NCBI GenBank assembly: GCA_963708245.1
Contig: OY970201.1
Coordinates: forward strand, 1,550,001 to 1,614,000
Reading direction: 5' to 3'
Length of the DNA: 64,000 nucleotides
DNA from: CAVYXK01 sp963708245
Lineage (GTDB): Bacteria; Pseudomonadota; Alphaproteobacteria; Acetobacterales; Acetobacteraceae
Positions within the stretch are counted from its first letter, which is position 1; every line of letters starts with the position of its first letter. Positions 33,259-42,149 of this stretch are shown here, one piece after another. Below the pieces are notes generated by a model. That model had not been told where the DNA came from and searched no databases. It saw nothing but the letters and a program-made list of their open reading frames with translations. The position numbers and the translations under genes were made by a program.

Positions 33259-34323
33259 GTGGCCGCCTATCTGCTGCGCCGATTGCTGCTGGTGATCCCG
33301 ACACTGTTCGGCATCATTGCCATCAATTTCGTGGTGGTGCAGTTCGCTCCAGGCGGTCCGGTAGAACAGGTGGTGGCCGAGCTGCGTGGCCACAGCACTA
33401 TGTCGGTGATCTCAGGCGCGACCTCGGAGACGGGCACGCAGGGCTCGTACCGCGGATCGAGCGGGCTCGATCCGCACATCCTCGCCGATATCCGCAAGAT
33501 ATTCGGCTTCGATAAGCCGCCGCTGACGCGCTTCATCGATATGGTCGGCGGCTATCTGCGCTTCGACTTCGGCCGCAGCTTCTTCCGCGGACAGAGCGTG
33601 CTGTCGCTGATCTGGGAGCGGCTGCCGGTGTCGATCTCGCTCGGGCTCTGGTCAACGCTGCTGATTTATACGATCTCCATCCCGCTCGGGATCCGCAAGG
33701 CGGTGCACGATGGCAGCCGCTTCGATATCGCAACCAGCGCGGTGGTGCTGGTGGGCTATGCCGTGCCGAGTTTCCTGTTCGCCATCATGCTGGTGGTGCT
33801 GTTTGCCGGCGGCAGCTATTTCCACTGGTTCCCGCTGCGCGGGCTGACCAGCGAGGGGGCGGCCAACTGGAGCTTGCCGGCCCGCATTGCCGATTATGCC
33901 TGGCATATGACACTGCCGATCATCGCGGTAGTAGCGGGCGGGTTCGCCAGCCTGACCATGCTGACCAAGAACTGCTTTCTGGAGGAGATCCGCAAGCAGT
34001 ACACCGTCACTGCCCGAGCAAAGGGCGCGAGCGAGCAACGCGTCCTGTACGGCCACGTGTTCCGCAATGCGATGCTGCTGATCGTCGCCGGCTTCCCGCA
34101 GGCGTTCATCGGCATTCTTTTCACCAGCGCGTTGCTGGTGGAAATCGTGTTCTCGCTCAGCGGACTTGGTCAGCTCGGCTTTGAGGCAGCGATCCAACGC
34201 GACTATCCGGTGATGTTCGGGACGCTCTATATCTTCACGCTGCTCGGACTGTTGATGCAGATCGTCGGCGATATGCTTTACACGGTGGTGGATCCGCGGA
34301 TCGATTTCGAGGCGCGGCGGTAA
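33259..34323 (+). CDS. yejB: YejB-like ABC transporter permease
   Basis: This 354-aa inner-membrane permease begins at GTG 33259 with AAYLLRRLLLVIPTLFGIIAINFVVVQFAPGGPVEQV, the standard DppB/YejB entry. The large insertion before the second membrane segment (SGATSETGTQGSYRGSSGLDPHILADIRKIFG) is YejB-like. It has about six transmembrane segments, and the EAA loop is in YTVTARAKGASEQRVLYGHVFRNAMLL. It pairs with YejE to form the channel for the YejA-bound peptide. It ends just before a 26-bp inverted repeat. Confidence 0.92.
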   Translation: MAAYLLRRLLLVIPTLFGIIAINFVVVQFAPGGPVEQVVAELRGHSTMSVISGATSETGTQGSYRGSSGLDPHILADIRKIFGFDKPPLTRFIDMVGGYLRFDFGRSFFRGQSVLSLIWERLPVSISLGLWSTLLIYTISIPLGIRKAVHDGSRFDIATSAVVLVGYAVPSFLFAIMLVVLFAGGSYFHWFPLRGLTSEGAANWSLPARIADYAWHMTLPIIAVVAGGFASLTMLTKNCFLEEIRKQYTVTARAKGASEQRVLYGHVFRNAMLLIVAGFPQAFIGILFTSALLVEIVFSLSGLGQLGFEAAIQRDYPVMFGTLYIFTLLGLLMQIVGDMLYTVVDPRIDFEARR

Positions 34324-34331
34324 TAAAGTCT

Positions 34332-34400
34332 TCTGCGCGCCCTGCGCCTCTGCGGTTCGACTTTCTTAAAGATCAACCGCAGAGGCGCAGGGCGCGCAGA
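34332..34400. terminator. Perfect 26-bp inverted repeat between convergent genes
   Basis: Arms at 34332-34357 and 34375-34400 are exact reverse complements with a 17-nt loop. The arm begins TCTGCGCGCCCTGCGCC. It lies between yejB and the convergent acyl-CoA dehydrogenase stop. It lacks a T-run, so it may be a bidirectional terminator or a dispersed GCAGAGGCGCAG-type palindrome. Confidence 0.7.
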
Positions 34401-34456
34401 GCACGGCAGGCAGGCGATGAACTCGTGCTTGGCCGATGCGGGCTCAATATCGTACC

Positions 34457-35623
34457 TCAATAACTCCGCGGCAGTCCCAGCGCGTGCTCGGCGATGTAGG
34501 ACAGCACAAGGTTGGTGCTGATCGGCGCGACCTGATAAAGCCGCGCCTCGCGGAATTTGCGCTCGACGTCGTATTCCTCGGCGAAGCCGAAGCCGCCATG
34601 GGTCTGGATGCACGCCTCGGCGGCGGCCCAGGAGGCGTCGGCGGCGAGCATCTTGGCCATGTTGGCCTCCTCGCCGCAGGCCAGACCGGCATCAAATTTG
34701 CGGCAGCCCTCGGCCACCAGCAGCTCGGCCGCTCGGTATTGCGCGTAGGCACGGGCGATCGGGAACTGGACCCCCTGGTTCTGCCCGATCGGCCGGTTGA
34801 ACACACGCCGTTCGTTGGCGTAGGCGACCGACCTCGCGGTGAACCATTTGGCGTCGCCGATGCACTCGGCGGAGATCAGCAGCCGCTCGGCGTTCATGCC
34901 GTCCAGGATGTAGCGGAACCCCTTGCCTTCCTCGCCGATCAGGTTCTCGGCCGGCACCGCAATGTTGTCGAAGAATATCTCGGTCGAGTTGTGGTTCATC
35001 ATGGTGCGGATCGGCCGGATGGTCATGCCGTGACCGATCGCTTCGCGCATATCGACGATGAAGGTCGAGAGCCCCTCGGTGCGGGATTTTACGTCCTCGC
35101 GCGGCGTGGTGCGGGCAAGCAGCAGCATCAGGTCCGAGTGCTCGGCCCGGCTGGTCCACACTTTCTGGCCGTTGACGAAATAGCGATCGCCCTCGCGGCG
35201 GGCGAAGGTGCGAAGCGCAGTGGTATCGGTGCCGCTGGTGGGCTCGGTCACACCGAAAGCCTGCAGACGCAATTCGCCGGTGGCGATCTTCGGCAGGTAG
35301 GCCCGTTTCTGCTCCGCCGATCCGTGCCGCAGGATGGTGCCCATAATATACATCTGCGCGTGGCAGGCGGCGCCGTTGCAACCGGAAGCGTGGATCGTCT
35401 CCAGTATCGCCGCGGCGGCGGAGAGCGGCAGGCCGGCGCCGCCATATTCCTCCGGGATCAAAGCCGCGAGATAGCCGGCTTCGGTCAAAGCCTGGACGAA
35501 CTCGGTCGGATAGGCGCGGGCGGTGTCGAGCCGGCGCCAGTACTCCCCGGGGAAGCGGGCGCAGAGCTTGCGCACCTCGTCGCGGATCTCGGCATGGGCG
35601 CCGACAGCGGCTGGCTGGTCCAT
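34457..35623 (-). CDS. Acyl-CoA dehydrogenase
   Basis: This 388-aa flavoenzyme desaturates an acyl-CoA at C2-C3 and passes electrons to ETF. It has AFGVTEPTSGTDTTALRTFA (FAD/substrate region), VNGQKVWTSRAEHSDLMLLLART, the mid-domain TMMNHNSTEIFFDNIAVPAENLIGEEGKGFRYILDGMNAERLL, and the C-terminal IQTHGGFGFAEEYDVERKFREARLYQVAPISTNLV. The catalytic glutamate position expected near the end is not clearly readable, so the exact acyl-CoA class is left open. It is convergent to yejB and divergent from the sugar-binding protein gene at 35787. Confidence 0.9.
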   Translation of the reverse strand: MDQPAAVGAHAEIRDEVRKLCARFPGEYWRRLDTARAYPTEFVQALTEAGYLAALIPEEYGGAGLPLSAAAAILETIHASGCNGAACHAQMYIMGTILRHGSAEQKRAYLPKIATGELRLQAFGVTEPTSGTDTTALRTFARREGDRYFVNGQKVWTSRAEHSDLMLLLARTTPREDVKSRTEGLSTFIVDMREAIGHGMTIRPIRTMMNHNSTEIFFDNIAVPAENLIGEEGKGFRYILDGMNAERLLISAECIGDAKWFTARSVAYANERRVFNRPIGQNQGVQFPIARAYAQYRAAELLVAEGCRKFDAGLACGEEANMAKMLAADASWAAAEACIQTHGGFGFAEEYDVERKFREARLYQVAPISTNLVLSYIAEHALGLPRSY

Positions 35624-35786
35624 CTTGTGCCTCCGCGGGAGGAGTATTCCCCCGGGTCAGGAAAGGCCAGGGGGCCGCAGCCGGGGCTTGCGGCTGGCAA
35701 ACTGGCGTGGTAGCGTGCATTCTAACGATGTCGAATTAAACGGTCCGGAGCGCAGTTGCCCGGCGAACAGGGAAGGAGAAACGGCC

Positions 35787-37163
35787 ATGGCCCGCATGAG
35801 CCGGCGTTCAGTGTTCACTGGGTCTTTGGGGCTGACCGCGGCCAGTTTGGCGCGGCCTTATATCGCTAATGCGCAGGCGAAAACGGCGACCGTCTGGGTG
35901 AATCAGGGCTTCATTCCCCAAGAGGACGCCGCATTCAAGAAGTTGGCCGACGACTACATGAAGCAGAGCGGCAATAAGCTAGACTACAGCATTATGCCGT
36001 TCATGGCGCAGAACCAGAAGACGATCTCGGCCCTGACCAGCGGCGATGTCCCTGACCTGATCTTCATGGACGCGCCTGCAACGATCATCGCGCAGAACGC
36101 CTGGAATGACAAGTTCATCGACGTAACTGACGTCGTCACTCCTTACGAAAGTCAGCTCAGCGACACAGCGAAGCTGGGTGCCACCTTCTACAACAAAGTT
36201 GCAAAAAAGCGCAGCTATTATCTCTGCCCGATCAAGCAAGGCGGCACGCCCTTCCACATCTGGGGAGATTTGGTCGAAAAGGCTGGCTTTAAGGTTTCCG
36301 ACATACCGGATACCTGGGACGCGCGATGGGAATTCTTCCCGCCGATGCAGAAAATCCTGCGCGGCAAGGGAATGCGGCGCATCTACGCTCTCGGCCTCCA
36401 GGTCACCACCGTCGGGCCCAACGACGGCAACAACTTGTACCAACATATGATGATAGCCAATGGCGGCAGGGGCATGGTTACCCCGGACGGTAAGCTGCAC
36501 ACCGACGATCCGCAGGTCCATGATGCGGCCGTCAAGGCAACCACCTTCTTGGCTGACCTCTATAAGCAAGGCGTTGTCCCGCCTGAGGCGTTAAGTTGGA
36601 ACGATGCGGACGATAACAACGGCTTCCATGAGAAGCTCTTCATCGTAGACTTCGACGGCACACTCTCGACCGAACTGGCGATGATCAGTGACAAGCAAGC
36701 CTTTTATCACGACATGGTCACGCTCGGCATGCCCAAATTCAAGGACGGCACGCTGATCCCGAACCAGGTCGGCGTTGGCGGCGGCTTCATCCCGAAGGGA
36801 GCGAAGGGCGCCGAGGTCGCGAAGGACCTCATGAAGTACTGGATGCAGCCGCAGGTGATGAATGCGAATCTGAAGGCTGGTCTGGGTCGGTGGGTGCCGG
36901 CTATGCCGCAAGTCGTGAAGGACGACCCGTGGTGGCTCAACAGCGGAGAGCCGTGCCTCGCCCCCTACGTGCACGAATGTATCCTGAGCGCGACCTTGCC
37001 GCCGTTCGAGGGCTTCACACCCGCGTGGGGCCAGGTCGCCGCCGAGCAACTCCAGCAGGGAACCGTTGCTGATGTCGTCAAGAACGGCATGACCCCGACG
37101 CAGGCGGTCGATAAGGCGTTCAAGCGTATGGGGGTGATTTTCTCGCAATTCTCGTCGGACTAG
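35787..37163 (+). CDS. Sugar ABC transporter substrate-binding protein (family 1)
   Basis: This 458-aa periplasmic binding protein begins at ATG 35787 with AAGGAG eight bases upstream; an in-frame start further upstream would run antisense into the acyl-CoA dehydrogenase. The N-terminus MARMSRRSVFTGSLGLTAASLARPYIANAQA is a signal peptide with an RR pair, so Tat export is possible. The body has family 1 features: FKKLADDYMKQSGNKLDYS, SGDVPDLIFMDAP, GTPFHIWGDLVEKAGFKVSDIPDTWD, and a C-terminal NAGL/GRWVPAMP-like segment. Its ligand is probably an oligosaccharide or glycerol-phosphate-like compound. It heads a five-gene operon with two permease pairs. Confidence 0.9.
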   Translation: MARMSRRSVFTGSLGLTAASLARPYIANAQAKTATVWVNQGFIPQEDAAFKKLADDYMKQSGNKLDYSIMPFMAQNQKTISALTSGDVPDLIFMDAPATIIAQNAWNDKFIDVTDVVTPYESQLSDTAKLGATFYNKVAKKRSYYLCPIKQGGTPFHIWGDLVEKAGFKVSDIPDTWDARWEFFPPMQKILRGKGMRRIYALGLQVTTVGPNDGNNLYQHMMIANGGRGMVTPDGKLHTDDPQVHDAAVKATTFLADLYKQGVVPPEALSWNDADDNNGFHEKLFIVDFDGTLSTELAMISDKQAFYHDMVTLGMPKFKDGTLIPNQVGVGGGFIPKGAKGAEVAKDLMKYWMQPQVMNANLKAGLGRWVPAMPQVVKDDPWWLNSGEPCLAPYVHECILSATLPPFEGFTPAWGQVAAEQLQQGTVADVVKNGMTPTQAVDKAFKRMGVIFSQFSSD

Positions 37164-37178
37164 CGCTGCGAGGCAAGC

Positions 37179-38096
37179 ATGAGCACAACACAGCGGGCCA
37201 TCCCGATCGGCCGGGCCGTCGGGGCAACCCGACCGCGGCATCTGAGCTGGCACGGCGGCCTGATAGGTTCCGATTACGCGTGGGCGCTTGCCTTTGCCAT
37301 ACCCTACGTCGCCATTTTCCTCTTATTCGTGATCTATCCAATCATATACGGGCTGTGGCTGGGCAGTGAGCCCGCACTGTACGGTCAGTTGTTTGCTGAT
37401 CCCCGCTACAGCACCGCTCTTGTCAACACCTTGGTGTACGTCGGCATTGGCGTGAACCTGCACATCCTGCTGGGCTTCCTGCTGTCGGGCTTCTTCATGC
37501 GCAAAGGCTGGTGGGTTAAGCCGCTGCTGGTCGCCTTTATCCTGCCTTGGGCGACACCGGCCTTGCCTGCGTTCATTTCCATCCACTGGTTTTTCGACGG
37601 CCAGTATGGACTGCTCAACAATCTGCTCTACTGGCTCTTCGGCATTGACGGCCCGGTGTATCTCAATTACCGCTGGCTCGGAATGGGATGTAACATTGCC
37701 GCCTACGTCTGGAAGAATACGCCGTTCTGGACGATCATTTTCCTCGCTGGCCGGATGTCGATCCCGCGTGAACTATATGAAGCCGCCGATGTAGATGGCG
37801 CAACCGGCCTCCGCAGGTTTGCGAATGTGACCTTGCCGTTGATGGCAAATTTGTATCTCGTCTGTACGCTGCTTTCGACCATATTCACGCTCGGCGACTT
37901 CAACGCTGTGTATTTCGTCTCCGGCGGTGGGCCGAACATGTCCACCGAAGTTCTCGCCACGCTTGGCATTCGCTACGCCTTTACCCTGGCGATGCCACGC
38001 CTCGGCGTAGCGGCAGTCATGACCGCCCTGCCGGTGATGCTCCCGCTCGTCTTCCTTCTCATGCGTAAGCTTCGCATGTCGGAGAGGCAGCTATGA
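37179..38096 (+). CDS. Sugar ABC transporter permease 1a (MalF/UgpA type)
   Basis: This 305-aa permease has about six membrane segments. The EAA loop is YEAADVDGATGLRRFANVTLPLM. It lies 15 nt after the binding protein gene and overlaps the next permease by four bases. It is clearly a paralogue of 39017-39934: both share GSD(Y/S)xWAxAF, NTL(V/L)(Y/F)VGIGVN, FLLSGFF and VLATxGxxxAF. Confidence 0.9.
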   Translation: MSTTQRAIPIGRAVGATRPRHLSWHGGLIGSDYAWALAFAIPYVAIFLLFVIYPIIYGLWLGSEPALYGQLFADPRYSTALVNTLVYVGIGVNLHILLGFLLSGFFMRKGWWVKPLLVAFILPWATPALPAFISIHWFFDGQYGLLNNLLYWLFGIDGPVYLNYRWLGMGCNIAAYVWKNTPFWTIIFLAGRMSIPRELYEAADVDGATGLRRFANVTLPLMANLYLVCTLLSTIFTLGDFNAVYFVSGGGPNMSTEVLATLGIRYAFTLAMPRLGVAAVMTALPVMLPLVFLLMRKLRMSERQL

Positions 38097-38980
38097 GCGC
38101 TACGATTGTCGGCCGCCGGTTAGCGTCCCCGCGCCACTACCGCATCCAGCACTACGTGACGGAAGCAGGGTGCATGGCCTTCGGGCTCGTGCTCCTCGTG
38201 TGGTCACTGCTGCCAATCTACAATATAATAATGGTCGGTCTCTCCAGCCACGACGACGTGTTCAGTGGTACGGTCTGGCCGGAACATCCGTCGCTGCACA
38301 GCTTTGTCATCGTCTTTACCCAGGGCTTCTGGTATCTGGAAAACTTCTGGCATCAGTTCGGCAACAGTTTTTACGTCGGCTTCATGACGATGTTCCTGAC
38401 CCTGCTCATCGGCTCGCTTGCGAGCTTCACGGTCGGGCGGCTGCACCTGCGCCAGGGCTGGCTGCTGAGCAACGCGGCGCTGATGACCTATGTTATCCCG
38501 GCGTCCTTCCTGGCAATACCCTTCTACCGGATCATGCAGATCTATGGTCTTGAGAACAATCTTTGGGCGGTGATCGCGGCGATGGTGACGTTCGCCACAC
38601 CTTATTCGATCTTCATCTTTTCCCAGTACGGTAAATCCATCCCGATGGAGCTCGATGAATCGGCCCGCATTGATGGCGCCAACCCGCTGCAAATTTACTA
38701 TCGAATCTACCTGCCATTGATGGCGCCAGCTCTGGTCGCGGTCGGAACCTATGCGCTGCTGCTGGCATGGAACGAGTACCTGTACCAGTTCCTGCTGCTG
38801 TCCACGCCGCGGAGCATGACAGTGGCTGTCGCGCTGGCACAGTTCCTCAACAGCGATGAAGCGCCGTGGAACTACATGATGGCGACCGCCATCATCTATG
38901 CGCTGCCGCCGATGATTCTGTATTACGGGTTCCGGCGGTACATGGCCGCGGGTCTGACAATGGGCGGCGTGAAAGGATAG
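38093..38980 (+). CDS. Sugar ABC transporter permease 1b (MalG/UgpE type)
   Basis: This 295-aa permease forms the heterodimer partner of permease 1a. It has the EAA loop MELDESARIDGANPLQIYYRIYLPLMAPAL and YEYLYQFLLL-type C-terminal segments (AWNEYLYQFLLLSTPRSMTVAV). It is paralogous to 39931-40818 along its whole length. The start overlaps the preceding stop (ATGA). Confidence 0.9.
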   Translation: MSATIVGRRLASPRHYRIQHYVTEAGCMAFGLVLLVWSLLPIYNIIMVGLSSHDDVFSGTVWPEHPSLHSFVIVFTQGFWYLENFWHQFGNSFYVGFMTMFLTLLIGSLASFTVGRLHLRQGWLLSNAALMTYVIPASFLAIPFYRIMQIYGLENNLWAVIAAMVTFATPYSIFIFSQYGKSIPMELDESARIDGANPLQIYYRIYLPLMAPALVAVGTYALLLAWNEYLYQFLLLSTPRSMTVAVALAQFLNSDEAPWNYMMATAIIYALPPMILYYGFRRYMAAGLTMGGVKG

Positions 38981-39016
38981 GCAAGGCAGCGGCGGCAAAA
39001 CGCCTGGAGTTTGGCT

Positions 39017-39934
39017 ATGGGTACGACGCAGCAGGCTTTAACTATTGGTCGGCCGTTAGAGGCGAGCCAATCGCATCGCCCGCCTTGGCGCTTCGGCCTG
39101 CAGGGCTCTGACTCCACCTGGGCGATCGCCTTCATAGTTCCTTACGTCGCCGTGTTCGCTGCCTTCGTCATCTATCCTGTCGTCTTCGGCTTATGGATGG
39201 GCAGCCGGCCATCGCTTTACGCGCTGCTCTTCTCCGATCCGAAATATGTCACCACGGCCATCAACACGCTGCTGTTCGTCGGCATCGGCGTGAACGTGAA
39301 GATGTTCCTGGCCTTTCTGCTGTCCGGTTTCTTCATCATCCGAAGCTGGTGGGTCAGGTCGCTTCTGGCCATCTACCTGATACCCTGGGCATTGCCGGCG
39401 ATGGTCGTCTTCACCTCCATCCACTTCATGCTCGTCACGCAATGGGGCCTGCTCGACAGCTTGATTCGGGTAATAACCGGTCACGATGGACCGCTTTTCC
39501 TGATCCACCAATGGATCGCTATGGGGGCGAACATCGTCTCCTACATCTGGAAATGGATGCCGTTCTGGACGCTGGTGTTTATCGCCGCCCGGATGGCGAT
39601 CCCGCAGGACATCTATGAGGCCGCCGCGATTGACGGCGCCACGGGTGCACGGGGTCTGATTTACGTCACCTTCCCGCTGCTCGCGAACGTCTATCTCATC
39701 TCCACGCTGCTCTCCACTGTCTGGACGCTTGGTGACTTCCCCACCGTGTATTTCGTCACCACCGGCGCACCGGGCATGTCGACCAACGTACTGGCGACGT
39801 ACGGCTTCCACGAGGCCTTCGACTTCGGCTACGTCAACCTCGGTGTGGCCGCGATGATGTCCGCCCTACCAATACTCATCCCGGTTGTGATCATTCTGAT
39901 GCGGCGGGTGCGGGCGACGGGGGTGCAGCTATGA
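39017..39934 (+). CDS. Sugar ABC transporter permease 2a (MalF/UgpA type), duplicate
   Basis: This 305-aa permease starts at ATG 39017 with GGAG seven bases upstream. It repeats permease 1a: SHRPPWRFGLQGSDSTWAIAF, NTLLFVGIGVNVKMFLAFLLSGFF, and the EAA loop YEAAAIDGATGARGLIYVTFPLL. The duplicate pair follows the first pair after 36 nt. It may pair with the same binding protein and widen or change specificity. Confidence 0.9.
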   Translation: MGTTQQALTIGRPLEASQSHRPPWRFGLQGSDSTWAIAFIVPYVAVFAAFVIYPVVFGLWMGSRPSLYALLFSDPKYVTTAINTLLFVGIGVNVKMFLAFLLSGFFIIRSWWVRSLLAIYLIPWALPAMVVFTSIHFMLVTQWGLLDSLIRVITGHDGPLFLIHQWIAMGANIVSYIWKWMPFWTLVFIAARMAIPQDIYEAAAIDGATGARGLIYVTFPLLANVYLISTLLSTVWTLGDFPTVYFVTTGAPGMSTNVLATYGFHEAFDFGYVNLGVAAMMSALPILIPVVIILMRRVRATGVQL

Positions 39935-40818
39935 GCATCGCACTCACCTCGGGCCATCGGCCATTCTGGCCGCGCCACCGCCGCCGGCGGTTGTTGGCCA
40001 AATCGGCCGCCATCGTGCTCGGTATCATCTTGCTGATCTGGACGCTGCTGCCCGTCTGGAACATGACGCTGATGGCGCTCGATTCCGACGCCGACGAGTT
40101 CACCGGCAGCATCTGGCCGCCAGACCCCGACTTCTCCAGCTTCCGCTCGGTCTGGACCGAGGACTACTGGCTGCTGGACCATTTCTGGCATCATTTCGGC
40201 AACAGCATCTACATGAGTGTGGCGACCATGGCGCTGACCGTGCTGATCGGATCGCTCGCCGCCTTCGCCTTGGGCCGCTTGCAGTTGCGCAAGGGATGGA
40301 TAGTCAGCGATTTCGCGTTGCTCACCTACGTGCTGCCGACGGCGTTCCTGGCCATCCCATTCGTCCACATCATGCATCTCTATGGTCTGTCGGACAGCCT
40401 CTGGGCCGTCATTGCCGCCGAGGTGACGTTTGCAACCCCATACGCGATTCTGATTCTGAACCAATACGGCAAGCTCATTCCGATGGAGCTTGACGAGTTT
40501 GCGAAGATCGATGGTGCGTCGCCGCTTCAGGTGTATCTGCGCATCTACGTGCCGCTCATGGCACCTGCGCTGGTCGCGGTTGGCGTTTATGCACTGATGC
40601 TCGCATGGAATGAATACATTTATCAGTTCCTCCTGCTTTCATCGACCCGCAACATGACTGTCGCGGTGACGATCGACCAGTTCTTCGACAGCGACGAAGC
40701 GCCGTGGAACTACATGATGGCGATCGCCATTATCTATTCGCTGCCGCCCGTCGCCATCTACTTCGCGTTGCGCCGCTACATGGTAGCAGGCCTGACATTT
40801 GGCGCACTGAAGGGATAG
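39931..40818 (+). CDS. Sugar ABC transporter permease 2b (MalG/UgpE type), duplicate
   Basis: This 295-aa permease is the same length as its paralogue at 38093-38980. The EAA loop is MELDEFAKIDGASPLQVYLRIYVPLMAPAL, and the C-terminal DEAPWNYMMAIAIIYSLPP stretch is almost identical in both copies. Its ATGA start overlaps the preceding gene. No ATPase gene follows. Confidence 0.9.
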   Translation: MSIALTSGHRPFWPRHRRRRLLAKSAAIVLGIILLIWTLLPVWNMTLMALDSDADEFTGSIWPPDPDFSSFRSVWTEDYWLLDHFWHHFGNSIYMSVATMALTVLIGSLAAFALGRLQLRKGWIVSDFALLTYVLPTAFLAIPFVHIMHLYGLSDSLWAVIAAEVTFATPYAILILNQYGKLIPMELDEFAKIDGASPLQVYLRIYVPLMAPALVAVGVYALMLAWNEYIYQFLLLSSTRNMTVAVTIDQFFDSDEAPWNYMMAIAIIYSLPPVAIYFALRRYMVAGLTFGALKG

Positions 40819-40913
40819 CCTGCGCGGTTCGGTTTGCCGACGCACATTGACATCGCCTACTGCCGTGTAGGAATCTGGAACTCGGATTTCAAACGGCAGG
40901 CAAGGTGAACCGC

Positions 40914-41624
40914 ATGATTACGCTTTACGGCATGGGCAGCCCCAACGTGGTGAAGATTTACGTCGCGCTGGAAGAGCTTGACCTCCCTTACACCGTGCGT
41001 CCGGTCGATGTGTTTGCCGGCGCGCAATTCGACGCGGAGTTCCTACGGCTGAACCCTCTCGCCAAGGTTCCGGTCATCACCGACCCCGACGGACCAGGCG
41101 GCAAGTCCGTCAACGTCTTCGAATCCGGCGCCATCCTGCTCTACCTCGCCGAGAAGACCGGAAAGCTGCTGCCCCCCGATCCGGCGGCACGCTCCGAAGC
41201 GATCCAGTGGATGATGGTGCAGATGACCAATATCGGGCCGATGTGCGGACAGCTCGTGCATTTCAAACGCTTTGCCCCCGCCGGCAACGACTATGCGGTC
41301 AGCCGCTACAACACCCAGGTGCACCGCCTGTTCGAGATTTACGACCAACGGCTCGCAGCGAAGCCCTGGGTCGGTGGCAGCGAGTACAGCATCGCCGACA
41401 TTGCCGCTTTCCCCTGGCTGCGCAACGGGACGATGCTGATCGGCGACGCCGCTTCGCGCTTCGCCAACGTGCAGCGCTGGGTGGCGACGATCGGCGCGCG
41501 CCCGGCGGTGCAGCGCGCCCTCGCTGCGGTGGACAAGGTGCGCACAGAAACCACCCAGTTCGACAAGGCGAGCCCCGCCAATCTCGACAGGATGTTCGGC
41601 CGCGGAGAGTTCGCCGCCGCCTGA
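40914..41624 (+). CDS. Glutathione S-transferase
   Basis: This 236-aa protein has the thioredoxin-like N-domain ITLYGMGSPNVVKIYVALEELDLPYTV, with the Ser of GSPN as the likely active residue, the cis-Pro loop LNPLAKVPVITD, ESGAILLYLAEKTGKLLP, and the all-helical C-domain with WVGGSEYSIADIAAFPWL. It resembles the nu/YfcG-type GSTs that reduce disulfides. ATG 40914 is preferred over GTG 40905 because AAGGTGA (40902-40908) sits five bases before it. It is followed six bases later by the ThDP decarboxylase pair, so co-transcription is likely. Confidence 0.9.
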   Translation: MITLYGMGSPNVVKIYVALEELDLPYTVRPVDVFAGAQFDAEFLRLNPLAKVPVITDPDGPGGKSVNVFESGAILLYLAEKTGKLLPPDPAARSEAIQWMMVQMTNIGPMCGQLVHFKRFAPAGNDYAVSRYNTQVHRLFEIYDQRLAAKPWVGGSEYSIADIAAFPWLRNGTMLIGDAASRFANVQRWVATIGARPAVQRALAAVDKVRTETTQFDKASPANLDRMFGRGEFAAA

Positions 41625-41630
41625 GGGGCC

Positions 41631-42149
41631 ATGCAGCAGCAATCCTGGCAGGAAGCGGTCTATGCCGCGTTGAAAGCCGCGCGGATCAGCCAGGTCGGCT
41701 ATGTCCCCGATGCCGGCCACGCGCATCTGATCGAGGCCGCCATCGCGGACCCCAAGATGCGCGCCGTCGTGCTGACCACCGAAGAAGAGGGGATCGCACT
41801 GGCCGCCGGCGCCTGGCTAGGCGGCCAACGTGCAGTGCTGCTGATGCAGTCCTCCGGCGTGGGCAACTGCATCAACATGTTCTCACTGCCGGTGAGCTGC
41901 CGGATGCCGCTGCTGGCGCTGGTTACCATGCGAGGCGAATGGGGCGAGTTCAACCCGTGGCAGGTGCCAATGGGCAGGGCTACGCCCTCGGTGCTGGCCG
42001 CCGCCGGGGTGCACGTGCATCGAGCCGACCATCCCGCCGAGGCGGCCGAGACGGTGGCCGCGGCCGCTTCCCTGGCCTTCGATAGCGCGGTGCCGGTGGC
42101 GGTGCTGCTCGGCCAACGGCTGATCGGCGCGAAAGTGTTCGTTCAATGA
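41631..42149 (+). CDS. ThDP-dependent decarboxylase, alpha (pyrimidine-binding) subunit
   Basis: This 172-aa protein is the N-terminal ThDP domain found in two-subunit enzymes such as sulfopyruvate decarboxylase (ComD) and phosphonopyruvate decarboxylase. It has VGYVPDAGHAHLIEAAI, the catalytic Glu in VLTTEEEGIALAAGAWLGG, and AVLLMQSSGVGNCINMFSLP. The beta subunit starts four bases before its stop (ATGA overlap). Which 2-oxo acid is decarboxylated cannot be read. Confidence 0.85.
   Translation: MQQQSWQEAVYAALKAARISQVGYVPDAGHAHLIEAAIADPKMRAVVLTTEEEGIALAAGAWLGGQRAVLLMQSSGVGNCINMFSLPVSCRMPLLALVTMRGEWGEFNPWQVPMGRATPSVLAAAGVHVHRADHPAEAAETVAAAASLAFDSAVPVAVLLGQRLIGAKVFVQ

Noticed and set aside
40847..40875. 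TTGACA followed by TAGGAA upstream of the GST gene as a promoter
   Set aside because: The -35 box is perfect but the -10 is poor and the spacer is only 15 nt, so it is not listed as a feature.
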